From Dermacoccus abyssi (lineage in GTDB: Bacteria > Actinomycetota > Actinomycetes > Actinomycetales > Dermatophilaceae): a stretch of DNA of 64,000 nt. The position numbers and the translations under genes were made by a program. The stretch lies in contig NZ_QWLM01000002.1 in NCBI RefSeq assembly GCF_003515945.1, forward strand, positions 62,001 through 126,000, in the 5' to 3' direction. This document shows positions 8,738 to 17,113 of the stretch, in pieces (position 1 is the first letter of the stretch; the number at the start of each line of letters is the position of its first letter). The notes beneath the pieces are model-generated. The model saw nothing but the letters and a program-made list of their open reading frames with translations. It was not told the origin of the DNA and ran no database searches.

Positions 8738-8743
8738 ACCCTA
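8738..8743 (-). promoter_or_regulatory. -10 box TAGGGT, leaderless start of recQ
   Basis: TAGGGT ends exactly six bases before the ATG at 8731; there is no Shine-Dalgarno sequence in the gap. Confidence 0.5.
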
Positions 8744-8747
8744 GGAC

Positions 8748-8789
8748 GAGGCGCTGACAACCCCGGAAATCCGGGGCTGTCAGCGCCTC
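8748..8789 (-). terminator. Strong hairpin terminator of the acyltransferase gene
   Basis: A 12-bp outer stem (GAGGCGCTGACA at 8748 with its complement at 8778-8789) encloses CCCCGGA/TCCGGGG around a two-base loop. It lies just after the plsC stop codon and upstream of the recQ promoter, so it separates the two genes. Confidence 0.85.
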
Positions 8790-8808
8790 GCTCGGCACCT
8801 GGCCGAGA

Positions 8809-9582
8809 TCAGTCGCGCTTCTCGCGCTGCTTCTCGACGAACTTGCGGCGACGCTCGGCGGCGACGCGGGCGTCCTCGGCCTCGGCCTCCTCGAGCGTCG
8901 GGGCGGTTCCGCCCATGGACGCGGGCAGGAACTCGAGGTCGCTGCCGCTGAGCTTCGGGTAGCCCGCGCGGATCTCGTCGAGCATGGTCTTCATGACGGT
9001 CTTGACGCGCTCGGTGTTCTCCTCGGGGCTGAGCGCCTCGTCGTAGTGCATCGGCTCACCGACGGCGACCGTGATGGGCGTGTTCGTGCGGCCCATGCGC
9101 TTGGGCTTGCCCTTGGTCCACACGCGTTGGGAGCCCCAGATGATCATGGGAAGGATCGGAACGCCGGCCTCCTTGGCCATGCGGACGCCACCGGACTTGA
9201 AGGACTTCAGTTCGAAGGAGCGCGAGATCGTCTCCTCCGGGAAGATGCCGACGATCTCTCCCGCCTTGAGAGCGTCGACCGCTGCCCGGTAGCTCGCGGC
9301 ACCGTTGCCGCGCTCGACGGCGATGTGCTTCATGGCGCGCATGAGCGGACCGGAGATCTTGTTGTCGAAGACCTCCTTCTTCGCCATGAAGCGGATGAGG
9401 CGCTTGTGCTTGCGCGCGGGGAAGCCGGCGTACGTGAAGTCCATGTACGACAGGTGGTTCATCATGACGACGGCGCCGCCGGTGCGCGGCACGTTGTCCT
9501 CACCGAGGAGGGTGAACTTCAAGCCCTGGCCGGCGAAGAGCGTGCGGGCCAGGCCGATGACGGAGGTGTAGACCGGTTCCAT
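8809..9582 (-). CDS. 1-acyl-sn-glycerol-3-phosphate acyltransferase (PlsC family)
   Basis: A 257-residue lysophospholipid acyltransferase that should put the second acyl chain on lysophosphatidic acid at the membrane. Acyltransferase motif I is NHLSYMD (42-48; catalytic H43 and D48) and motif III is FPEE (114-117). The middle region has the expected basic patch. A lysine/glutamate-rich charged tail (VAAERRRKFVEKQREKRD) ends the protein. It is divergent from the HipA-like gene, and the two promoters lie back to back. Substrate within the family is inferred. Confidence 0.9.
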   Translation of the reverse strand: MEPVYTSVIGLARTLFAGQGLKFTLLGEDNVPRTGGAVVMMNHLSYMDFTYAGFPARKHKRLIRFMAKKEVFDNKISGPLMRAMKHIAVERGNGAASYRAAVDALKAGEIVGIFPEETISRSFELKSFKSGGVRMAKEAGVPILPMIIWGSQRVWTKGKPKRMGRTNTPITVAVGEPMHYDEALSPEENTERVKTVMKTMLDEIRAGYPKLSGSDLEFLPASMGGTAPTLEEAEAEDARVAAERRRKFVEKQREKRD

Positions 9583-9588
9583 GCGGCC

Positions 9589-9610
9589 AGCCTAGTGGCC
9601 CGGCTACCCT
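9589..9610. promoter_or_regulatory. Back-to-back leaderless promoters (plsC and hipA-like)
   Basis: On the minus strand TAGGCT (9594-9589) ends six bases before the plsC ATG. On the plus strand TACCCT (9605-9610) ends six bases before the GTG at 9617. The two -10 boxes are only ten bases apart, so the polymerase sites must overlap. Confidence 0.55.
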
Positions 9611-9616
9611 GTTGCG

Positions 9617-10393
9617 GTGCTCGAGACCATCACCGCGACGCGGTACGTCGTCCCCCTCAAGGAGGGCGGTTCGCTGCCCGGCGTCGTCGAGGGAAGTGAC
9701 GACGGCACGTGGGTCGTCAAGTTCCGCGGAGCGGGCCAGGGGCTCAAGGTTCTCGTCGCCGAGGTGGTCGTCGGTGAACTCGCACGAACCCTCGGCCTGC
9801 GGGTTCCTGCGCTGAAGCTCGTCGAGCTCCCCGAACCCATCGCGAAGTACGAGGCGGACGAGGAGGTACAGGACCTGCTCACGGCAAGCCTCGGGCTCAA
9901 CCTCGGGGTGGACCTGCTGCCCGGCGCGTTCGCCTACGACGGTTCGCAGCCGCCGCCCGCCGACGAAGCCGCCACCATCCTCTGGCTCGATGCGTTCACG
10001 GCGAACATCGACCGCACGCCGCACAACCCGAATCTCGTGCGCTGGCACGGCAACACGTGGTGCATCGATCACGGCGCAGCGCTCTACTTCCACTACTCGT
10101 GGCCGTCGAAGGGCTCCAACCCGGAGCGGTTCGCCGCGCAACGCTTCGAGGCCACCTCGCACATCATGTGGGGCGTGGCCACCGAAGCCGCCGCGACGCA
10201 CGAACGGCTCAGCGCCCAGGTCGATGCACAGCTCCTCGAGCGCATCCTCGGCCTCGTACCGGACGAGTGGCTCGAAGCCACGGATGCCATGCCGACGCCG
10301 ACCGACGTCCGCGGGGCCTACGTCGAGAACCTTCTCGCGCGGCTGGCCTCACCGCAGGCCTGGTCGCCCGCCCACGCGGAGGGTGCGCGATGA
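9617..10393 (+). CDS. HipA-like kinase domain protein
   Basis: A 258-residue protein of the single-domain HipA-like kinase family. The kinase-like landmarks are K35 (TWVVKF), a catalytic loop LDAFTANIDRTPHNPN (124-139, with D132 and N137) and the metal-binding IDHG (150-153). It lacks the N-terminal HipA domain and there is no HipB antitoxin nearby. Instead it overlaps a DUF3037 gene by four bases (ATGA), so the two proteins probably act together. Start is GTG 9617, six bases after a TACCCT box. The kinase target is unknown; a toxin role would be a guess. Confidence 0.8.
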   Translation: MLETITATRYVVPLKEGGSLPGVVEGSDDGTWVVKFRGAGQGLKVLVAEVVVGELARTLGLRVPALKLVELPEPIAKYEADEEVQDLLTASLGLNLGVDLLPGAFAYDGSQPPPADEAATILWLDAFTANIDRTPHNPNLVRWHGNTWCIDHGAALYFHYSWPSKGSNPERFAAQRFEATSHIMWGVATEAAATHERLSAQVDAQLLERILGLVPDEWLEATDAMPTPTDVRGAYVENLLARLASPQAWSPAHAEGAR

Positions 10394-10782
10394 GCGGCAT
10401 TGGCTACCAGTACGTCCTCCTGCGTCTCGTGCCGTCGATCGAGCGCGAGGAGTTCCTCAACGTCGGCGTCGTCGTCTATGCGCAGATGGCCGATTTCCTC
10501 GACGCCCGCTTCGATCTCGCGCCGCAGCGCCTCGAAGCTTTCGCACCGCACCTCGACCCGGCTGATGTCGAAGCCGCGCTCGAGGGTATGTGTGCCGCTG
10601 TGCGTGGCGAGGCCTGCGCCGGCCGACCGGCGATGCCGAAGTTGGGGCAGCGTTTCGGATGGATCACCGCCCCTCGTTCGACGATCCTTCAGCCCGGCCC
10701 CCTGCACGGCGGCGTCACCGACGATCCGGCACTCACCCTCGATCGGCTTGTGTCGCGCCTCGTCACCCCGTCGGGCGGCTGA
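10390..10782 (+). CDS. DUF3037 family protein
   Basis: A 130-residue protein starting YQYVLLRLVPSIEREEFLNVG, the hallmark opening of DUF3037 proteins. Its function is not established. The start codon overlaps the stop of the HipA-like kinase gene (ATGA at 10390-10393), which ties the two into one transcript. The same pairing of a HipA-like kinase with DUF3037 is known from other bacteria, so it is a conserved partner, perhaps a substrate or regulator of the kinase. Confidence 0.85.
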   Translation: MSGIGYQYVLLRLVPSIEREEFLNVGVVVYAQMADFLDARFDLAPQRLEAFAPHLDPADVEAALEGMCAAVRGEACAGRPAMPKLGQRFGWITAPRSTILQPGPLHGGVTDDPALTLDRLVSRLVTPSGG

Positions 10783-10802
10783 CAACGCCCGAGGTCGCGG
10801 CA

Positions 10803-10808
10803 TAGGGT
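10803..10808 (+). promoter_or_regulatory. -10 box TAGGGT, leaderless start of PEBP gene
   Basis: TAGGGT ends six bases before the ATG at 10815, with no Shine-Dalgarno sequence between. Confidence 0.5.
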
Positions 10809-10814
10809 CGAAAC

Positions 10815-11354
10815 ATGACTCTCGAACGACCCGTCGCACCCGACCCTTACTCCCTCCTGCCCGAGGTTCCGTCGTTCAGCGTGACGAGCGAGAACTTCGC
10901 CGACGGCGACACGCTCGCCGACGCGCACGTCTTCGACGACTGGGGCTTCACCGGTGGCAACCGCTCCCCTCAGTTGAGCTGGAGCGGCGCTCCGGAGTCG
11001 ACGACCTCCTACGTCGTCACGTGCTTCGACCCCGACGCCCCCACACCGTCCGGCTTCTGGCACTGGGCCGTGGCCGGTATCCCCGCCGACGTCACTCAAC
11101 TGCCCGAAGGCGCCGGTGACGGCACGAACCTGCCCGAAGGTGTTTTCCAGCTGACGAACGACACGGGTTCGCGCGGCTACGCCGGCGCCGCTCCGCCCGA
11201 GGGCGATCGTCCCCACCGCTACATCTTCGCGGTGCACGCCGTCGAGGGCGACCCGCTCGCCATCGACGACAGCGTCACCCCCGCGGTCCTCAGCTTCAAC
11301 GCGGTCTTCCAGACCGCGGCGCGCGCAACGATCACGGCCACCTACGGTCACTGA
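10815..11354 (+). CDS. YbhB/YbcL family (PEBP/Raf kinase inhibitor-like) protein
   Basis: A 179-residue phosphatidylethanolamine-binding-protein fold. Typical segments are GGNRSPQLSWSGAPEST (about residues 49-65), VTCFDPDAPTPSGFWHWAV (the DPDAP..HW ligand-site motif) and PPEGDRPHRYIFAVHAV. The bacterial family is cytoplasmic with unknown ligand. It has its own leaderless promoter and is followed by a terminator, so it is monocistronic. It is the last normal gene before the methyltransferase/island region. Confidence 0.92.
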   Translation: MTLERPVAPDPYSLLPEVPSFSVTSENFADGDTLADAHVFDDWGFTGGNRSPQLSWSGAPESTTSYVVTCFDPDAPTPSGFWHWAVAGIPADVTQLPEGAGDGTNLPEGVFQLTNDTGSRGYAGAAPPEGDRPHRYIFAVHAVEGDPLAIDDSVTPAVLSFNAVFQTAARATITATYGH

Positions 11355-11365
11355 TCCGGCTCACA

Positions 11366-11405
11366 ACGACGCCCAACTCGAGCTTCGGCTCGGGTGGGGC
11401 GTCGT
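11366..11405. terminator. Hairpin between PEBP gene and methyltransferase fragment
   Basis: ACGACGCCC at the left pairs with GGGCGTCGT at the right, with CGAGC/GCTCG inside a TTCG-type loop. It lies between two convergent genes and can serve both. Confidence 0.7.
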
Positions 11406-11457
11406 CGATGCTGTCCAGTGTGCTGGGGCTGGGCCGTGCTCCGGTGTCGGTTCGACG

Positions 11458-11868
11458 TCAGGCGCGCAACGTGTACATCGCGACGGCGGACGCCGCGGCG
11501 ACGTTGAGCGAGTCGACGCCGCCGGCCATGGGAATCCGCACCGTGAGGTCGCAGCCGGCCACCGTTCGTTTGCCGAGGCCGTCGCCCTCCGTACCCATGA
11601 CGAGGGCCAGCCGCTCCGGCGCGCGGGCCGCCAACTCGTCGAGTGTCACCGAGTCGTCGCCGAGAGCCATCGCCGCGAAGGCCCAACCCTGCTCGCGCAA
11701 CGCCTCCATTCCGCCCGGCCACGGGTCGATGCGGGTCCACGGCACCTGGAACACCGTGCCCATCGAGACCCGGATCGAGCGCCGGTAGAGCGGGTCGGCG
11801 CACTGGGGCGTCACTAGCACGGCATCGACGCCGAGTGCCGCAGCGGAACGGAAGATGGCACCGACGTT
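11458..11868 (-). pseudogene. Displaced 3' half of a SPOUT (TrmH/SpoU) RNA methyltransferase
   Basis: The frame carries only the catalytic SPOUT half: NVGAIFRSAAALGVDAVLVT (motif I), SMGTVFQVPWTRI (motif II region), MGTEGDGL and IPMAGGVDSLNVAAASA (motif III), ending at TCA 11458. It aligns all along with the C-terminal half of the complete gene at 21995-22897 but differs at many positions. Homology stops at 'NVG', base 11868, where the island begins. The frame stays open into the island as far as an ATG at 11982, giving 41 unrelated residues. It lacks the N-terminal substrate-binding domain, so it is most simply the native 3' end cut off by the island; a short expressed protein cannot be excluded. 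Confidence 0.85.
11864..11868. repeat. Left 5-bp junction repeat (ACGTT)
   Basis: ACGTT here and at 22497-22501 flank the island as direct repeats. Joining the sequence left of this copy to the sequence right of the other recreates a continuous methyltransferase motif (VDHTNVGAIFRSAAALG). Confidence 0.6.
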
Positions 11869-11961
11869 GGGAGGTGTTCCATTCAGTTCAACACCGCACC
11901 AGCACCTCTCACGATGGTCGAGAATCAGATCCGATGCCGCGCTCGAACCCATCTTTGCACT

Positions 11962-11996
11962 GGTCACACGACACATTGCCACAGGTCACGTGTCGT
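11962..11996. repeat. Spaced direct and inverted repeats at the island's left end
   Basis: GGTCAC occurs at 11962-11967 and again at 11984-11989 (22 bp apart), and ACGACAC (11968-11974) is inverted as GTGTCGT (11990-11996). The cluster is non-coding, about 95 bp inside the left junction and upstream of the resolvase-like gene. Such spacing suits a protein-binding site, possibly for that protein, but could be chance. Confidence 0.35.
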
Positions 11997-12112
11997 TGTG
12001 TCGCCGCGTACTGTTCAATAAACCTATGCTCCGTCGTGCCCAGCATCCCTCTCGAGGACCTCATCAACCGGACTGCTCAGGCTGGTGTGAGCGCAGAGCC
12101 CAGTAGTCCGCG

Positions 12113-12694
12113 ATGGCCAGCATCGGCTTGGTCCGGTTAACCGGCGACGCTCGCGAGGCGGAGGTTCAGCACGAAGCGCTGGATCCGATCTGCTCGCAAG
12201 TGTTCGAAGAAGCCTCGACCCGACGACGCGTGATCGAGAACCGGCCGGGGCTCCTCGCAGTGCTGAACGACGCGAGCAGCGAAGATCAGATCGTCGTCAC
12301 GAAGGTTCGCTACCTGGCGCAGACCATGGCCGATGGACTGGAGGTGCTGGTCGATCTGGTCGACCGAGGTGTTGCCGTTCGAGTGCTCGGGGGCGCGGCC
12401 GCCGGTGAACACTCAGAGCCGTCGTTCTTCGTGGACCAGTGCCGCGAGATCGCTGAGACCCGCAGAAGCATCCGGAGCGACAGGATCAGGGCCGGATTGA
12501 CGGCCGATCGAGCGGATAGCTCGACTCTGGGCAGGCCGACGTTGATCGATGACGCCAGATACAACGACATGGTGATGCGTCGCGAACAGGGCAAGTCGAT
12601 CCGGTCCATAGCGCAAGCTGTCGGCGTCTCGGTCGGGACCGTCCACAACGTGCTGGTTCGCGGCCTGCAGTCAGTTACGCACCCAATGGAGTAG
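12113..12694 (+). CDS. Resolvase-like protein lacking serine recombinase catalytic residues
   Basis: A 193-residue protein with the layout of a small serine resolvase: N-terminal resolvase fold (1-125), helix with RRSIRSDRIRAGL, then a C-terminal helix-turn-helix (about 150-185, SIRSIAQAVGVSVGTVHNVL). Compared with gamma-delta resolvase, R8 and the R45 equivalent (NRPGL) are kept, but the nucleophile Ser10 is Thr10 (VRLT) and the KLDRLGR active-site segment reads KVRYLAQ, losing both arginines. It is therefore unlikely to cut DNA by the normal chemistry and may be a DNA-binding regulator of the island or a decayed recombinase. It lies about 240 bp inside the island and 220 bp before hsdM. Confidence 0.7.
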   Translation: MASIGLVRLTGDAREAEVQHEALDPICSQVFEEASTRRRVIENRPGLLAVLNDASSEDQIVVTKVRYLAQTMADGLEVLVDLVDRGVAVRVLGGAAAGEHSEPSFFVDQCREIAETRRSIRSDRIRAGLTADRADSSTLGRPTLIDDARYNDMVMRREQGKSIRSIAQAVGVSVGTVHNVLVRGLQSVTHPME

Positions 12695-12912
12695 TGCGAC
12701 GTCCTCGGAGACGCAGGCGCACGCAGCCAGGGTAGGACTGAACAGGTTGGTGAAGGTCCCGGAGCTGTCGACCCTTCGAGGCCGGCACCGGACACTCCTC
12801 CCGAAAAGCCTACGCAAGGCATGGCTGCCCTGCCTCATGGACCGTTTGGTCACCGCACGTCGGCACCGAGGATAGGATTCCGGTCGAGTGTTGGAGTGAC
12901 GACGGGGGCCGG
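12695..12912 (+). promoter_or_regulatory. Upstream region of the type I R-M operon
   Basis: This 218-bp stretch has no credible gene. A TAGGAT box at 12873-12878 is a plausible -10, giving a leader of about 30 bases. The first hsdM ATG at 12913 is preceded by a G-rich stretch (GGGGGCCGG) that may act as ribosome binding site. Confidence 0.4.
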
Positions 12913-14463
12913 ATGACTGAGGACGAGGCACGCGCGGCAGCGCTCACTTTGCTGCCGAGGGGTGGCAGCGAGCCGCTGACGCCCGCGGAGCTTGAGCAGT
13001 ACCTCGCCGCGGCGGCTGACCTGCTGCGCGGCAGCATCGACCAGGCCGACTTCAAGGCGTACATCTTCCCGCTGATGTTCTTCAAGCGGATCAGCGACGT
13101 CTACCTCGAGGAGTACGCCCAAGCGCTCGACGAGTCCGGAGGCGACCACGAGTTCGCCCTGTTCGCGGAGAATCACCGCTTCGCGATCCCACCCGGAAGC
13201 CTCTGGGACGACGTGCGCACCAACACAGCGAACATCGGCACCGCCTTGCAGACTGCGTTCCGTGAAATCGAGAAAGCGAACCCCGAGACGCTGTACGGCA
13301 TCTTCGGCAACGCCAGCTGGACCAACAAGGACAAGCTGCCCGATCGCAAGCTCGCCGATCTCATCGAGCACTTCTCGAGCAAGGCGCTGACCAACGCCGC
13401 TGTGCCGCCCGACGTGTTCGGCAACGCGTACGAGTACCTCATCAAGCGGTTCGCCGACCAGTCGAACAAGAAGGCCGGCGAGTACTACACGCCGCGTTCG
13501 GTGGTCGGCCTGCTCGTCAACATCCTCGATCCCACCGAGGGTGAGACGGTCTACGACCCGGCCTGCGGCACCGGCGGCATGCTGATCGAGGTCATCGAGC
13601 ACGTGAAAGATGCCGGCGGCAGCCCCAAAACCCTGTGGGGCAAGCTCTACGGCCAGGAGAAGGTGCTAGCGACCTCGGCGATCGCGCGGATGAACCTGCT
13701 GCTCCACGGCGTCGAAGACTTCAAGATCGTCCGCGAGGACACGCTGCGCAACCCCGCCTTCTACACGGGCAACAACCTCGCGCAGTTCGACTGTGTCGTC
13801 GCCAACCCGCCGTTCTCGCTCAAGAACTGGGGTGAGCCGGAGTGGGCGTCCGACAAGTGGGGACGGAACGCACTTGGTGGAGTCCCGCCGAAGGGGTACG
13901 CCGACTGGGCCTGGGTCCAGCACATGCTCACCTCGGCGAAACCGAAGACGGGCCGTGTCGCCGTCGTCCTGCCCCAGGGGGCACTCTTTCGGCAGGGCGC
14001 TGAGGCGCGGATCCGCACCCACGTGCTCAAGTCAGACCTCGTCGACGCGGTCATCGGGTTGGCTCCCAACCTGTTCTACGGCACGGGCCTCGCCGCCTGT
14101 GTACTGATCCTTCGACAGGAGAAGCAACCGGACGAGACGGGCAAGGTGCTCTTCATCAACGGTGAAGACCTGTTCAAGCGCGGACGCAACCAGAACACCC
14201 TCGAACCCGAGCATGCCCAGCAGATCCTCGACGCCTATGAGCTCTACGCTGACATCGAGGGCCGCTCCCGTGTCGTCGACCTGGCCGAGATCGAGAGCAA
14301 CGACTACAACCTCAACATCCCGCTGTACGTCGCGCCTCCTGACTGCGGCGAGAAGCTCACGCTCGCGGACGCTCTCGCTAATCTCGAAACGGCGCACGCC
14401 GAGGCGACCACGACGCGTGCTGCGCTGGAGGCCGAGCTCGCGAAGTGGGGGCTGTCCGTATGA
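12913..14463 (+). CDS. hsdM: Type I restriction-modification DNA methyltransferase subunit, HsdM (first)
   Basis: A 516-residue adenine-N6 methyltransferase subunit. The N-terminal HsdM helical domain (26-175, LLRGSIDQADFKAYIFPLMF) is followed by the methylase domain with the GEYYTPRSVV hinge (189-198), the AdoMet motif DPACGTGG (215-222) and the catalytic NPPF (298-301). All are intact. It modifies the host copy of the target site together with HsdS and, in the full complex, HsdR. It is the first gene of a four-gene operon; its stop overlaps the next start (ATGA). It is related to, but clearly different from, the second HsdM, so it is not a recent duplication. Confidence 0.95.
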   Translation: MTEDEARAAALTLLPRGGSEPLTPAELEQYLAAAADLLRGSIDQADFKAYIFPLMFFKRISDVYLEEYAQALDESGGDHEFALFAENHRFAIPPGSLWDDVRTNTANIGTALQTAFREIEKANPETLYGIFGNASWTNKDKLPDRKLADLIEHFSSKALTNAAVPPDVFGNAYEYLIKRFADQSNKKAGEYYTPRSVVGLLVNILDPTEGETVYDPACGTGGMLIEVIEHVKDAGGSPKTLWGKLYGQEKVLATSAIARMNLLLHGVEDFKIVREDTLRNPAFYTGNNLAQFDCVVANPPFSLKNWGEPEWASDKWGRNALGGVPPKGYADWAWVQHMLTSAKPKTGRVAVVLPQGALFRQGAEARIRTHVLKSDLVDAVIGLAPNLFYGTGLAACVLILRQEKQPDETGKVLFINGEDLFKRGRNQNTLEPEHAQQILDAYELYADIEGRSRVVDLAEIESNDYNLNIPLYVAPPDCGEKLTLADALANLETAHAEATTTRAALEAELAKWGLSV

Positions 14464-15953
14464 GCACCAGAATCACGCAGCGCGAGCTGGAGAACTACCT
14501 GTGGGGCGCGGCGATCGTGCTCCGTGGGCTGATCGACGCGGGCGACTACAAGCAGTACATCTTCCCGCTCGTCTTCCTGAAGCGGATCTCCGATGTCTAC
14601 GACGAAGAGCACGCCGCCTCGATGGAGGTGTACGACGACGAGGAGCTCGCCGACCTCCCCGAGAATCACCGCTTCGCCATCCCCGACGGCTGCCACTGGG
14701 AAGACATCCGCGGTGTCACGCAGAACATCGGTGCGGCGCTCTTGCACGCCATGCGCTCCATCGAGAAGGCCAACCCCGACACACTTCCGGGAGTCTTCGG
14801 CGACGGTGACTGGGGCAACAAGGACCTGCTCCCGGACTCGACCCTGGCCGACCTCATCGAGCACTTCTCCACCAAGACGCTCTCGATCGCCAACCTGCCC
14901 GAGGACGAGCTCGGCAACGGCTACGAGTACCTAATCAAGAAGTTCGCCGACGACTCCGGTCACACGGCGCAGGAGTTCTACACCAACCGCACACTCGTGC
15001 ACCTGATGACGATGATGCTCGAGCCCCAGCCGGGTGAGTCGGTCTACGACCCCACATGCGGCACAGGCGGCATGCTCATCTCCACCGCCGCCGAACTGAA
15101 GCGGCAGGGCAAGGAGTGGCGGAATCTGCGCCTCTACGGCCAGGAGCTCAATTACGGGACATCCGCCATCGCGCGGATGAACCTGTTCCTGCACGGCATC
15201 ACAGACGGCCACATCGCCCACGGCGACACCCTCAGCCGACCGGCATTCCTCGACGGCGCGGGCCATCTGCAAACGTTCGACGTCGTGCTGGCAAACCCGC
15301 CCTACTCCATCAAGGCCTGGAACCGTGCCGCATTCGCCAAGGACCGCTATGGCCGGAACGTCTGGGGCGTCCCGCCACAGGGACGTGCCGACTACGCGTT
15401 CTTCCAGCACATCGCCAAGAGTCTCGACCCCGATACGGGCCGCGCCGCGATCCTCTTCCCCCACGGGGTGCTCTTCCGGCGTGAGGAGTCAGCCCTGCGT
15501 GAAGCACTGGTGAAGTCCGACCTGATCGAATGCGTTCTCGGGCTCGGCGCAGGGCTCTTCTATAACAGTCCCATGGAGGCCGTGGTCGTCACGCTCCGCG
15601 CCAATAAGCCCGCCGAGCACCAGGGCGAGGTGCTGTTCATCAATGCCGTGAACGAAGTCGCCCGAGAACAGGCACAGTCCTTCCTCCGCGAGGCGCACCA
15701 ACAGAAGATCCTGGACGCCTATCGCGCCTTCGAGCCACAGGACGGGTTCGCAGCAGTTGCCACCCTCGACCAGATCGCGGAGAAAGGCCACAGTCTCGCG
15801 ATTCCGTTGTACGTCGCCGGCGACTCGGCGAGGGAAGTCGGCGAGCACATCGATGTCAGCGATGCCGTGGCGCAGTGGCGAACTGCCGCGCAGGTTTCGG
15901 GCCAGGCGATTACTGACGTTCTCGCGCTGCTGAGAGCGGAGGTGCCCGCGTGA
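14460..15953 (+). CDS. hsdM: Type I restriction-modification DNA methyltransferase subunit, HsdM (second)
   Basis: A 497-residue second HsdM with its own N-terminal helical domain (LRGLIDAGDYKQYIFPLVFL, 21-40), QEFYTNRTLV (171-180), AdoMet motif DPTCGTGG (197-204) and catalytic NPPY (279-282). Its motifs look active, as in the first HsdM. Type I enzymes normally use two copies of one M subunit, so a tandem pair suggests a heterodimeric M1-M2-S methylase, with each M contacting one HsdS half. Start is ATG 14460, overlapping the preceding stop; a longer frame from GTG 14445 lies inside the first gene and is rejected. Its stop overlaps hsdS (GTGA). Confidence 0.95.
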   Translation: MSTRITQRELENYLWGAAIVLRGLIDAGDYKQYIFPLVFLKRISDVYDEEHAASMEVYDDEELADLPENHRFAIPDGCHWEDIRGVTQNIGAALLHAMRSIEKANPDTLPGVFGDGDWGNKDLLPDSTLADLIEHFSTKTLSIANLPEDELGNGYEYLIKKFADDSGHTAQEFYTNRTLVHLMTMMLEPQPGESVYDPTCGTGGMLISTAAELKRQGKEWRNLRLYGQELNYGTSAIARMNLFLHGITDGHIAHGDTLSRPAFLDGAGHLQTFDVVLANPPYSIKAWNRAAFAKDRYGRNVWGVPPQGRADYAFFQHIAKSLDPDTGRAAILFPHGVLFRREESALREALVKSDLIECVLGLGAGLFYNSPMEAVVVTLRANKPAEHQGEVLFINAVNEVAREQAQSFLREAHQQKILDAYRAFEPQDGFAAVATLDQIAEKGHSLAIPLYVAGDSAREVGEHIDVSDAVAQWRTAAQVSGQAITDVLALLRAEVPA

Positions 15954-17113
15954 GCCTCAACCTCGACAAGTCGCACTGGAAGCGGGTTGCCTTCGGCGAC
16001 GTTGTCCGCAACGTCAATGAGACCGTCCGTGATCTCGAAGCGGCCGGCATCAACCGCGTCATCGCGATGGAGCACATGGACCCCGGCGAGCTGAAGGTTA
16101 GCCGGTGGGGTTCAACAGAGGACGGCACCACCTTCACACGACGCGTGAAGCCCGGCCGAACGCTCTTCGGCAAACGCCGCGCATACCAGCGCAAGGTCGC
16201 CTACGCCGAGTTCGATGCCATCTGCTCCGGCGACATCTACACCTTCGAGGCCGATGAGACTCAGCTCCGTGGGGAGTTGCTCCCATTCCTCGTGCAGTCA
16301 AACGGTTTCTTTGAGCACGCTCTCGGTACGTCGGCCGGGTCTCTGTCCCCACGTACTAACTGGCGCGACTTGAAGGACTTCGAGTTCGACCTCCCGCACT
16401 TTGAGGAACAGAAGCGAATCGCCGATCTCCTGTGGAGCATCGAACGTGATCGTGCCGCGACTAAGAGAGTCAAGGAGCATCTCGTTCAGGTCCGTGCCAG
16501 CCTAATTCGGAACTGCGTGCATGGCGAGGCCGAACAGGTCGCCCTGGAGAGTCTGATCCGGGACGACACGACCATCACCTATGGAATCGTCCAGGCCGGT
16601 CCGGAAGTCGACGGCGGCGTGCCATACATCCGAGTCTCCGACATGACGAGTGGCAGCCTCTCGATTCGCGGCATGAAGCGAACAAGCCCCACAATCGCCG
16701 CGAAGTTCGACCGCTCGCAGGTCTCCCCAGGCGACCTCGTTGTCGCACTCCGAGGTCGGACCGGTCTTACGCTTCGGGTCCCAGAGGAACTGCACGGCGC
16801 TAACCTCACCCAAGGCACGGCCCGCGTGGCAATCGATGAGAAGCGCGTGGCATCGGACTACGTGCTGGCGATCATGAACTCGGAATGGATGGCTCACCAG
16901 GTCAATCGCCAGGCCAAGGGTTCTACATTCTCTGAACTAACACTCGCAGCGCTGAGGGGTCTAGCCATCCCGCGACTTGGTGACCAAAGGGAGTCATGGC
17001 TTGTCGCCAACCTGGAGCAACTCGACGCGGCGTCAGCCAAGCTCGTAGAAACTTCGGAGAGGTCCGCAGCACTCCGTTCTGCTCTAATGCTGGACGTCTT
17101 TGGAGGAAACTGA
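15950..17113 (+). CDS. hsdS: Type I restriction-modification specificity subunit HsdS
   Basis: A 387-residue specificity protein with two target-recognition domains and two conserved helices. TRD1 spans about 1-150, ending in the conserved FDLPHFEEQKRIADLLWSIE helix (143-190); TRD2 spans about 195-345 (ITYGIVQAGPEVDGGVPYIR), followed by the second helix (NLEQLDAASAKLVETSERSA). The target sequence cannot be predicted. GTG 15950 overlaps the stop of the second hsdM. Its stop overlaps the hsdR start (TGATG). HsdS genes are often recombined; here there is only one, with no silent cassette nearby. Confidence 0.93.
   Translation: MSLNLDKSHWKRVAFGDVVRNVNETVRDLEAAGINRVIAMEHMDPGELKVSRWGSTEDGTTFTRRVKPGRTLFGKRRAYQRKVAYAEFDAICSGDIYTFEADETQLRGELLPFLVQSNGFFEHALGTSAGSLSPRTNWRDLKDFEFDLPHFEEQKRIADLLWSIERDRAATKRVKEHLVQVRASLIRNCVHGEAEQVALESLIRDDTTITYGIVQAGPEVDGGVPYIRVSDMTSGSLSIRGMKRTSPTIAAKFDRSQVSPGDLVVALRGRTGLTLRVPEELHGANLTQGTARVAIDEKRVASDYVLAIMNSEWMAHQVNRQAKGSTFSELTLAALRGLAIPRLGDQRESWLVANLEQLDAASAKLVETSERSAALRSALMLDVFGGN

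Noticed and set aside
12913-15953. Second hsdM as a recent duplication of the first
   Set aside because: The two proteins differ along their length, including in motif residues and C-terminal regions, so they are old paralogues or separate acquisitions.
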